Shown here: positions 57,030-64,000 of the stretch, piece after piece
Numbering within the stretch: the first letter of the stretch is position 1
Layout: each line of letters opens with the position of its first letter
Source of the DNA: Pseudomonadota bacterium
GTDB taxonomy: Bacteria; Pseudomonadota; Alphaproteobacteria; Rhizobiales; Tepidamorphaceae
Direction of reading: 5' to 3'
DNA length: 64,000 nucleotides
Assembly: GCA_023458595.1 (NCBI GenBank)
Contig: JAEWYT010000006.1
Span: forward strand, 3,116-67,115
Translations under genes and position numbers: made by a program
Notes under the pieces: generated by a model
What the model was told of the DNA's origin: nothing
The model's database searches: none
What the model saw: only the letters and a program-made list of their open reading frames with translations

Positions 57030-58541
57030 CTAGAGATAGTAGACAAGGCTGAGCTGCGAGAGGATCGAGGTCGTCTGGTAGCTCGCTTCCAGACGCGTCT
57101 GCAGCTGCAGGATCTTCACCGACACCTCGTTGGTATCGGCCGCCTCGACCTCCGAGAGAAGCTGCTCGGCCGTAGCGTTCGTCGCCGTGTGCCGTTCGTC
57201 GGCCTGTCCGGCGACGTACTGCGAAGAGGTGATCTGCGCATAGACGGAATCGACCGTCTGCCGGTAGTCGGGATAGGTCAGGTTGGTCGACACCCGCCCT
57301 GTCATCTCGAAATAGCGGTCCTGCTCGATGTCGGGGTTGTTGGCGTCGAAGGTTTCCGCAGCCAGGACCGCGAGGTTCTGGATCTGCCAGCGGAACGCCT
57401 CCTCGTTGGCGCGCGCGCCGTACCGGACGGTGATCGACTCGTCCACCCGGGCAACCGCCGTCGAGCGCGCGTCGACCGTGGTGTCGCCGTCACCCACGTA
57501 CCAGAACACCGTGTCGGTGTCGGTCCCGTCGCGCAGCGCCGTCGCCGTGTCGAACGGCGGTCCGTCGACGCGCTGCGGCGGATGCGTGTCGTCGATATTG
57601 AAGAAATCCTCCGCCGCGGCGAAGCCGGACGCCGCCGACAGCGCGGTAGAGGCGCTGGTCTGCAGGCTGTCGACGAGGGCCGCCTGGAAGTTCGCGGCCG
57701 TCGCGTTCTCGTCGGCACCGATCTCGAAGGTATTCGGATCGCCGCCCTCGCCTGCCGCCACGGCCGTCAGCTCGACCACCGTTTCCGTGCCGTCCGGCAG
57801 GGCGAGCGTCAGCCGCACGGTCTCGCCGGGCTGCGGCAGCGTGGCCGAGAACGACAGGGTCGCGGTCGCCGGCGCGCCGGCCGGACCGGTCGCGGTCGTC
57901 CCCGTCAGGTTCGAGGCGAGCTGCGTGATCTTGAAGCCGAACGGGCTTCCCGCGACGTCCTCGGAGATGTCCACGTCCGCGGCGGCGGGAACCGGCACCA
58001 CCAGGCGCCCGAGCCCGTCGGCGCCGAGATCGGCCTGCCGGCGTTCGTCGAGATGCTGATTGAAGCCGGCCCGGGTGCCCTGGCCGTCCATGATCGCCGG
58101 CATCGACTCGACCGGGTCCCGGTCGGTCGTGCGGCCCGAGAACAGGTAGCGTCCGCCCACCTCCTGGCGCATCAGCGCCAGCGCCTCGTCGAGGGCGGCT
58201 TCGGCGCGTATCTGCGTCGACGTCCGGTCGCCCTCGGTCAGGATATACTGCGGCACCATCGTGTCGGTGCGGATCTGGCTGCCGATCTCCTTGAAGCGGT
58301 CGATGGCCTGGACCATGACGTCCATGCGCAGCGAGACCGTCTGGATCGTCGCCTTGTAGGCATCGGTGGTCGAGATCCGTCCGCGCATCGAGAGCGACAG
58401 AGTACGGCCGGGACCCAGAGCCCCGTAGGTAGACGCCTTCTTGCCGGTGGCAAGCTGCCTTTGCAGGTCGAACAGCTGCTCGCGGGCCTGGATGATGCCC
58501 TGCGTCCAGCCGAGCGACTTGGAAAGCGGAGGGATACTCAT
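57030..58541 (-). CDS. flgL: Flagellar hook-filament junction protein FlgL
   Basis: A 503-aa junction protein of the flagellin superfamily. The N-terminal helix region IIQAREQLFDLQRQLATGKK and the C-terminal region EVEAADTNEVSVKILQLQTR, ending QTTSILSQLSLVYYL, are the flagellin-like ends; GGRYLFSGRTTDRDPVESMP is typical of FlgL. The centre (about residues 170-400) is longer than in enterobacterial FlgL. It starts 5 bases after the flgK stop and is the last gene of flgE-flgK-flgL. Confidence 0.93.
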   Translation of the reverse strand: MSIPPLSKSLGWTQGIIQAREQLFDLQRQLATGKKASTYGALGPGRTLSLSMRGRISTTDAYKATIQTVSLRMDVMVQAIDRFKEIGSQIRTDTMVPQYILTEGDRTSTQIRAEAALDEALALMRQEVGGRYLFSGRTTDRDPVESMPAIMDGQGTRAGFNQHLDERRQADLGADGLGRLVVPVPAAADVDISEDVAGSPFGFKITQLASNLTGTTATGPAGAPATATLSFSATLPQPGETVRLTLALPDGTETVVELTAVAAGEGGDPNTFEIGADENATAANFQAALVDSLQTSASTALSAASGFAAAEDFFNIDDTHPPQRVDGPPFDTATALRDGTDTDTVFWYVGDGDTTVDARSTAVARVDESITVRYGARANEEAFRWQIQNLAVLAAETFDANNPDIEQDRYFEMTGRVSTNLTYPDYRQTVDSVYAQITSSQYVAGQADERHTATNATAEQLLSEVEAADTNEVSVKILQLQTRLEASYQTTSILSQLSLVYYL

Positions 58542-58546
58542 GTCGC

Positions 58547-60697
58547 CTACATCCTCAAGAGAAGATCCATCATCTCACGGAACGCGGTGATGACGCGCGT
58601 GTTGGCCTGGTAGGCCGTCTGCAGCTCGATCAGATGGGCCATTTCCTGGTCGATATTGACGCCAGAGCGCGCCGTGAAGCGCTCCTCGAGCTGGGCGACG
58701 ACGGTCTCCTGGGCTTCCGACGCCTGGTTGACGTCCTGTGCAACCGCGCCCTGGTAGGAGATGATGCGCTGGACGAAGCTCCCGACCGTACCCGTGTAGG
58801 GCGTCGTGCCGGCGATCTTGGTTTCCGGCGGGAACGTGATCGCCGTCCCGGTCAGCCGCTGCAGCAGGTCCAGCGGCCGGGCCGCATCGCCGATCGCTAT
58901 CGAGGAATCGTATTGGACAAGCTTCGTATTGTCGGCGAGCAGCAGCGGATTCACCGCGATGCGGCCTGCGAATCCGATTCGCTGCGGCGTGCCGTCGAGA
59001 CGCGCCGAATAGGCGGAGACGCCGTCCACGAACACCGGGATCGCCAGCCCCTGCCCGTCGAGCGCCGTGTTCGTGATCGTCGCGGTCGCCGAGGCGATGG
59101 CGGAGGTATTGAAGGAGCCTTCCGAAAGCCCCGTGGCGGCGCCGACGGCAGGGCTGGAGAAGGTGATCGAGAAACTGTCGGCCGCGGTGTCGCCCGTGAT
59201 GACGAGGTCGCCCGCCGTGATCGTCGCGCCGATGTCGCCGAGACCGTCGAGCCACGTCTGCAGGTCCTGGCCGGTCGTCGCCGGGCCGAAGTTGAAGACG
59301 TTGTCGACGCCGTTCACGTTGACCGTCATCGACTCGCCGTTGAGCGCGGCGAGGTTCAGCGTCGAGCCGTCGAGACCGTAGAGCGCGCCCGACGAGCTCG
59401 CGGTCGCGTCACCGTCGTCGAGGAAGCGCAGCACGTCGCCACTCGGGTTCGACACGTCGACCTGCCCGCCGAGCGCCGCGTTGAGCTGCGCCACCACGGA
59501 GGCCATGCCGCCGGAGAAATCGACGCCGATGACGATGTCGTTCGGGTCGCCGGTGACCGTGTTGTCGAGCGGCAGCGTCGCCGGGTCGTCGACCCGCACG
59601 ATCGTGTAGGTCTGGTCGACGCCGCCCGGCTGCGTGGTCACCGTCAGGCTGATCTGATCGCCGGCCAGCATGCCGGCCAGGTCGACGTCGTAGCCGTTCT
59701 GGGTACCCGCCGTCGCCGCCACGCCGTCGACAGTGCGGCCGGACAGTGCGCGGGCCAGCGCGTCTGCGAGCGAATCGAGCTGCGCCTGCGCGTCGACCAG
59801 GTGCTCGTCGCGCAGTTCCAGCAGCGCGGCGATCTTGCCCGACCGGATCTGCTTGTCCTGGATGAGGTCGATGGCCGCGCCGTTCTGCGAGATGATCTGG
59901 ATCGTGCCGACACCGCGCTCCGTCGGGTCGGACGAGTAGAGCGACTGCGGCGTCATGGTGCCGCGCTCGTCGAAGGTCAGCGTGGCCGGCAGCAGATCGA
60001 GCAGCATCGTGCCCGATTTGGTGAAGATGCTGACCATGCCGCGCTCGCGCTCGACCACCTGGATGTCGAGAAGCTCGCTGAGTTCGGTGATGTAGCCGTC
60101 CCGGAGATCCAGGAGGTCGGCGGGCGGCGACTGCAGCTGGTCGCGGCTTCCGATGTCCTGGTTGATCTTGGAGATCTTTCCGAGCAGGTCGTTGACCTGC
60201 TGCACCGCATCGCCGATGCCGCGCTCCGCCTCGAGACGCATCGCCTGGAGGTCGGCCGACATCTGGTTGAGGTTGTTGGCGAGAACCTGGGCATCGCGCA
60301 GCGCCTGCTCGCGCGCGATGAAGGAGTCCGGGCTCGTTCCCAGCGCCTCCATCGAGGAGAGGAAGGTGTTGTACAGCGTATCGAGGCCGTTCGCCGCGCC
60401 CGGCTCCCCCATCATCAGGTCGAGCTGATCGTAGTACTGCTTCAGGATGCGGACATAGCCCGCACCGCTGTTCTCCAGCCGCAGCTGGCGCTGCACCAGC
60501 GTGTCGACGTCGCGGGTGATGTCGCCGATGCGGATGCCCGAGACGTTGCTGCCGACGACGAGCGTCGACTGGTTGAGCGTCTTGCGCGTGTAGCCCGGGG
60601 TGTCGGCGTTGGAAACATTGCGCGCGACGACGTCGAGGCCGGCCTGCGTGACACGCAGACCCGATAGCGCCGATCCCAGTACGCCGTAGAGTCCCAT
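58547..60697 (-). CDS. flgK: Flagellar hook-associated protein FlgK
   Basis: A 716-aa hook-filament junction protein. MGLYGVLGSALSGLRVTQAG, LDVVARNVSNADTPGYTRKT is the rod/hook-family opening and the C-terminus MAHLIELQTAYQANTRVITA plus FREMMDLLLRM is diagnostic. It carries an expanded, Thr/Asp/Gly-rich middle (about residues 330-560), longer than the enterobacterial protein. It lies 66 bases downstream of flgE. Confidence 0.95.
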   Translation of the reverse strand: MGLYGVLGSALSGLRVTQAGLDVVARNVSNADTPGYTRKTLNQSTLVVGSNVSGIRIGDITRDVDTLVQRQLRLENSGAGYVRILKQYYDQLDLMMGEPGAANGLDTLYNTFLSSMEALGTSPDSFIAREQALRDAQVLANNLNQMSADLQAMRLEAERGIGDAVQQVNDLLGKISKINQDIGSRDQLQSPPADLLDLRDGYITELSELLDIQVVERERGMVSIFTKSGTMLLDLLPATLTFDERGTMTPQSLYSSDPTERGVGTIQIISQNGAAIDLIQDKQIRSGKIAALLELRDEHLVDAQAQLDSLADALARALSGRTVDGVAATAGTQNGYDVDLAGMLAGDQISLTVTTQPGGVDQTYTIVRVDDPATLPLDNTVTGDPNDIVIGVDFSGGMASVVAQLNAALGGQVDVSNPSGDVLRFLDDGDATASSSGALYGLDGSTLNLAALNGESMTVNVNGVDNVFNFGPATTGQDLQTWLDGLGDIGATITAGDLVITGDTAADSFSITFSSPAVGAATGLSEGSFNTSAIASATATITNTALDGQGLAIPVFVDGVSAYSARLDGTPQRIGFAGRIAVNPLLLADNTKLVQYDSSIAIGDAARPLDLLQRLTGTAITFPPETKIAGTTPYTGTVGSFVQRIISYQGAVAQDVNQASEAQETVVAQLEERFTARSGVNIDQEMAHLIELQTAYQANTRVITAFREMMDLLLRM

Positions 60698-60762
60698 CGC
60701 CTCTTTCGCCTCCGGTGCGCGTGGCGGACCCGGCCCGATCCGGGCCCGCTAGGCGATCCGCC

Positions 60763-62136
60763 TCAGCGGATCATGTTGAGCACTTCTTGCAGCATCTCGT
60801 TGCTGGTCGTGACGATGCGGGTGCCGGCGGCGTAGGCCTGCTGCGTCACGATCAGCTTGGTGAACTCGTCCGCGATGTCGGTGTTCGAGCTTTCCACCGA
60901 CGCGCCGATGATCGTGCCTTGCGCGCCGAGGATCGGCGGACCGGAGTCCTGGGTCACCGCGTAGGCACCGCCGTCGAGCTTCTGTAGGCGGTTCTCGGCG
61001 TTGAAGGCGGCGAGCCGTACCTCGTAGAGGTCGACCGTGCGGCCGTTGGTGTAGCTCGCCACGATGCGGCCGGACTCCGAGATCGACACACCGACCAATT
61101 CGCCCGCCGCGTAGCCGTTCTGCTTGAGTTCGGTGACCTGGACGTTGCCGTTGGAATCGGCGAACTGGGTGACGCCGTTGACGCCGTGGTTGAGCGTGAT
61201 GTCGCCGACCGTCACGCCGTTCACCGTCACGCCGGACAGCGTCACCGAGTTGATGTCCGGGGTGAGCTGGCCCGAGGCGTTGAACACGTAGTCCTGGCCG
61301 ATGTTGACCCAGGCGGTCGTCGCGCCGGTCGCGTTCGAGTCGACCTGGTAGAACAGGTTCCAGGTATCGTTGCCGCCGCCGTTGGTGTTGTCGGTCTTGG
61401 CCCAGCGGAACTGGATGTTCACCGGCGAGCCGGCCGAGTCGTACACCGTGATGGCGCCGCCGGAGATCGACTGGTCGAGGAAGGTCGAGACGTCCCCGCC
61501 CTGCACGACGCCGGCACCGCCGGCCGTCGGGTCGACGGCGTAGTCGGCCGGATTGATGAGCTCGCTGTCCGGGATGTCCGGATCGGCCGAAGTCGTCAGC
61601 GGATAGGCCGCCAGGTTGGCGCGCAGATCGATCTCCGTGGTCACCGAGGCGGGCAGGAAGTCGTTGGTTATGCGCACCGGTTCCGGCAGGCTGCCGACCA
61701 GGTTGCCGGTCTGCGGATCGACGCGGATCGCCTTCAGGTAATAGCCGGAGCCGTTCACCAGATAGCCGCTGCGGTCGAATTCGAAGTCGCCGCGCCGGGT
61801 GAAGTAGTCGACGCCGCTGAACACGGGGTTGCCGTCGGCGACGTCGGCCCGCTTCTCCACGATGAAGAAGCCGTCGCCGTTGATACCCATGAAAGTCGGG
61901 ACCTCCGCCGCGCGGATGTCGCCCTGGACGTTGTTGGTGGCCCGGGTGAAGACCTGCACGCCGCCTGCGAGCTGCTTGTAGTAGGGAGAGTCCGGAACCA
62001 GGTCGGCGAACGTCGTCTCGGTCCGTTTGAAGCCGATCGTCTGCGAGTTCGCGATATTGCCGGAGACGTGCTCGAGCGCGAACGACTGCGCCTTCAGTCC
62101 CGACACCGCCGTCGCCAGCGCCCCATAGATACCCAT
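60763..62136 (-). CDS. flgE: Flagellar hook protein FlgE
   Basis: A 457-aa hook subunit. MGIYGALATAVSGLKAQSFA, LEHVSGNIANSQTIGFKRTE is the hook-family opening, PTFMGINGDGFFIVEKR the D0/D1 link, and EFTKLIVTQQAYAAGTRIVT the C-terminal helix, ending QEVLNMIR. The longer in-frame reading frame covers the sigma-54 promoter and is rejected; GGAGGG lies 7 bases before the ATG at 62136. It is the first gene of flgE-flgK-flgL. Confidence 0.95.
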   Translation of the reverse strand: MGIYGALATAVSGLKAQSFALEHVSGNIANSQTIGFKRTETTFADLVPDSPYYKQLAGGVQVFTRATNNVQGDIRAAEVPTFMGINGDGFFIVEKRADVADGNPVFSGVDYFTRRGDFEFDRSGYLVNGSGYYLKAIRVDPQTGNLVGSLPEPVRITNDFLPASVTTEIDLRANLAAYPLTTSADPDIPDSELINPADYAVDPTAGGAGVVQGGDVSTFLDQSISGGAITVYDSAGSPVNIQFRWAKTDNTNGGGNDTWNLFYQVDSNATGATTAWVNIGQDYVFNASGQLTPDINSVTLSGVTVNGVTVGDITLNHGVNGVTQFADSNGNVQVTELKQNGYAAGELVGVSISESGRIVASYTNGRTVDLYEVRLAAFNAENRLQKLDGGAYAVTQDSGPPILGAQGTIIGASVESSNTDIADEFTKLIVTQQAYAAGTRIVTTSNEMLQEVLNMIR

Positions 62137-62201
62137 AGTTCTTCCCTCCGATGCTCTACGCGCAACGGCCCGGTCGGCCGCACCCATCCGAGATCGCATC
62201 G

Positions 62202-62217
62202 AGCAATCGTCGTGCCA
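62202..62217 (-). promoter_or_regulatory. Sigma-54 promoter of flgE-flgK-flgL
   Basis: On the minus strand TGGCACGACGATTGCT is a full match to the TGGCACG-N4-TTGC(A/T) consensus. The transcript should start near 62190, about 55 bases before flgE. Confidence 0.9.
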
Positions 62218-62300
62218 GAGACGCAACCCCTGTGATTTCAACTGTTTGCGCGCGGTTCCCGGCACCGGTCCGGCGCCGGAAGCGGAAGAAACTCCCCGCT

Positions 62301-62317
62301 CCGGCAAAAAATGCCGG
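62301..62317. promoter_or_regulatory. Possible FlbD (ftr-like) site upstream of flgE
   Basis: CCGGCA-AAAAA-TGCCGG is a perfect 6-base dyad, 84 bases upstream of the flgE sigma-54 promoter. It shares the CCGGCA-N5-TGCCGG form with the site upstream of flgI. Confidence 0.55.
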
Positions 62318-62385
62318 GCGGCTGTGGCGGCGGCGCGGGAACTGCGCTACGTGTTGCGGCGCACGACGAACGGGAGCCGGACTGA

Positions 62386-63231
62386 ATGCGTTTCGAGGGT
62401 ACTGGAAGCTACGTCGCCACCGAGGATCTGAGGATCGCCGTCAACGCCGCAATCACGCTGGAGCGGCCGCTTTTGGTCAAGGGCGAACCGGGCACCGGCA
62501 AGACCGTCCTGGCCCACGAGATGGCCGAAAGCCTCGGCGTGCCGCTCCTCGAATGGCACATCAAGTCGACCACCAAGGCCCAGCAGGGCCTCTACGAGTA
62601 CGACGCGGTGAGCCGCCTGCGCGACAGCCAGCTCGGCGACGAGCGCGTCCACGACATTCGCAACTACATCCGCCGCGGCCGTCTTTGGGACGCCTTCGCC
62701 TCCGAGCACCGCCCGGTGCTTCTGATTGACGAGATCGACAAGGCCGACATCGAGTTCCCCAACGATCTGTTGCAGGAGCTCGACCGCATGGAGTTCTACG
62801 TCTACGAAACCGGCGAGACGATCCACGCCCGCGTTCGCCCGATCGTCGTGATCACCTCCAACAACGAGAAGGAGCTGCCCGACGCCTTCCTGCGCCGCTG
62901 CTTCTTCCACTACATCCGCTTCCCCGATCCCGACACCATGCAGGCGATCGTCGACGTCCACTTCCCCGGACTGAAGAAGCGCCTGCTGCAGGAGGCGCTG
63001 TCGATCTTCTACGACATTCGCGAGGTGCCCGGCCTGAAGAAGAAGCCGTCGACCTCCGAGTTGCTCGACTGGATCAAGCTTCTGCTCGCCGAGGACATCG
63101 ACGAAACCGTGCTGCGCGAGCGCGATCCCAAGAAGCTGATCCCGCCGTTGCACGGGGCGCTCCTGAAGAACGAGCAGGACGTTCACCTGTTCGAACGCCT
63201 CGCCTTCATGACGCGGCGCGGCGAGCGTTGA
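62386..63231 (+). CDS. MoxR-type AAA ATPase
   Basis: A 281-aa AAA+ ATPase of the MoxR branch. Walker A GEPGTGKT is at residues 33-40, Walker B is RPVLLIDEIDKADIEFPNDL at about 107-126, and sensor 1 is VVITSNNEKELPDAFLRRCF. MoxR ATPases are chaperones that insert metal or cofactors into partner enzymes, usually with a von Willebrand A protein encoded next door (as CoxD with CoxE). No such partner lies within the remaining 770 bases to the right, where the next gene is unrelated. Confidence 0.92.
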   Translation: MRFEGTGSYVATEDLRIAVNAAITLERPLLVKGEPGTGKTVLAHEMAESLGVPLLEWHIKSTTKAQQGLYEYDAVSRLRDSQLGDERVHDIRNYIRRGRLWDAFASEHRPVLLIDEIDKADIEFPNDLLQELDRMEFYVYETGETIHARVRPIVVITSNNEKELPDAFLRRCFFHYIRFPDPDTMQAIVDVHFPGLKKRLLQEALSIFYDIREVPGLKKKPSTSELLDWIKLLLAEDIDETVLRERDPKKLIPPLHGALLKNEQDVHLFERLAFMTRRGER

Positions 63232-63502
63232 ACGGGCGAACTTCCGCTGTTTCGGGCATTTTCACCTCGCCGGTAACGGTTCCGTCAGCCTCGCGCCGGA
63301 TGGCGGCGCACCGCCGCGCCGAATCGATTGGACGCGTCCCGGACTTCGGATACCATGGCTAAGCTTTCGTTGGGGCAGGATGGCATCCGCGCCTCGGGAC
63401 GGCGGTGCGCATCGACTTGCGACGCAACGAAATCGACACGTCGGGCAAGCACCGGATCGGCCGACCGCGTCACGATATTGGAAGAATGACAGGAACCAGA
63501 AG

Positions 63503-63964
63503 ATGAGAACCAGAATCGCAACGATTGCGTGCGCCGCGCTCGTTTCGCTGGGCATGGCCGGCTCGGCCCTCGCCCAGTCCCACGCGGCCTGTGACAGCTA
63601 CGCCCGCGACTACGCGAAGCGCGTCTCCAACGGCAGCGAGGTCATCGGCGGCGCGGCGATCGGGGCGGTAGGCGGCGCGATCATCGGTGGCATTGTCGGC
63701 GGCAGCCGCGGCGCCGGAACGGGCGCGCTGATCGGCGCGGGCACCGGCGGCGTCGCCGGCGCGGCGACGCACGGCCAGCGCTACCAGGACGCCTACAACT
63801 ACGCCTACTACAACTGCATGAACCAGCGCGCCGCGCAGCCCGCGGGCGGCCTGCAGCCCTGGACTCCGGCCTGGTACCAGTACTGCTCGTCGAAATACAG
63901 GTCGTTCAATCCGCAGACCGGCTACTTCACGACGTACGGCGGCGAGAAGCGTTTCTGCCAGTAG
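63503..63964 (+). CDS. BA14K family exported glycine-zipper protein
   Basis: A 153-aa protein. Residues 1-24 form a signal peptide (LGMAGSALAQ). Residues about 48-95 are a glycine-zipper (IGGAAIGAVGGAIIGGIVGG), and the C-terminus WYQYCSSKYRSFNPQTGYFT with RRFC-like ending KRFCQ is the BA14K motif, first known from an immunoreactive Brucella protein. It is probably periplasmic or associated with the outer membrane. AGGA precedes the ATG at 63503; the in-frame extension upstream lacks a ribosome binding site. The 271 bases between it and the ATPase show nothing clear. Confidence 0.88.
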   Translation: MRTRIATIACAALVSLGMAGSALAQSHAACDSYARDYAKRVSNGSEVIGGAAIGAVGGAIIGGIVGGSRGAGTGALIGAGTGGVAGAATHGQRYQDAYNYAYYNCMNQRAAQPAGGLQPWTPAWYQYCSSKYRSFNPQTGYFTTYGGEKRFCQ

Positions 63965-64000
63965 GACCGAAGGCGAACGACCCGGACGCGCCGCGCTCAC

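Overview
The window is high-GC, tightly packed DNA from an alphaproteobacterium, most likely a Hyphomicrobiales (Rhizobiales)-type organism. Evidence for this: FlaF, FlbT and FliX flagellar regulators; an alphaproteobacterial ATPase zeta inhibitor (DUF1476) inside the purine region; a DksA without zinc-finger cysteines; a BA14K protein; a liv operon carrying a DUF6867 protein; and a CtrA-type box. No rRNA, tRNA, insertion sequence, prophage or CRISPR array was seen. All assignments come from reading the sequence; no database search was run.

Bases 1-4.5k hold the start of an aerobic CO-dehydrogenase-like (molybdenum hydroxylase) cluster on the minus strand (coxG, coxS, coxL), divergent from a lower beta-ketoadipate operon pcaB-pcaD-pcaC and an XRE regulator. 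Bases 4.7-7.7k are a complete TRAP transporter (DctP, DctQ, DctM). Bases 7.9-13.4k are a branched-chain amino-acid-type ABC importer (livH-livM-livG-livF, a DUF6867 membrane protein, livK) closed by a strong terminator. Bases 13.5-29.5k are mixed metabolism and regulation: DUF1194 protein, XRE-cupin regulator, GNAT, P1 peptidase, AraC regulator, DUF2000 protein, REP-like repeats, a fused indolepyruvate ferredoxin oxidoreductase with a divergent Lrp regulator, a DUF1127/YgjV pair, a CbiM-like permease under a cobalamin riboswitch, an orphan 431-aa membrane protein, DadA and a BASS-type transporter.

Bases 29.5-37.8k form the purine block: purB, then (after the minus-strand zeta inhibitor) purC-purS-fkbM-purQ-gst-purL, followed by bolA and the monothiol glutaredoxin grxD. 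A FkbM methyltransferase and a glutathione S-transferase are inserted in the purine run.

Bases 37.9-62.1k are one large flagellar island: an 1180-aa exported repeat protein, motE, a DUF6468 protein, fliM and fliL on the minus strand; flgF-flgG-flgA-flgH on the plus strand; dksA and fliX on the minus strand; flgI, flgJ-type rod-binding protein, FlgN-like protein, a small unknown, two flagellin genes, flbT and flaF on the plus strand; and flgE-flgK-flgL on the minus strand. The control logic looks Caulobacter-like: three good sigma-54 -24/-12 promoters (flgF, flgI, flgE), dyads resembling FlbD (ftr) sites upstream of them, a perfect TTAA-N7-TTAA CtrA box between fliX and flgI, and a leader hairpin shared by both flagellin mRNAs that covers the ribosome binding site and is a plausible FlbT target. 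The window ends with a lone MoxR-type ATPase and a BA14K protein.
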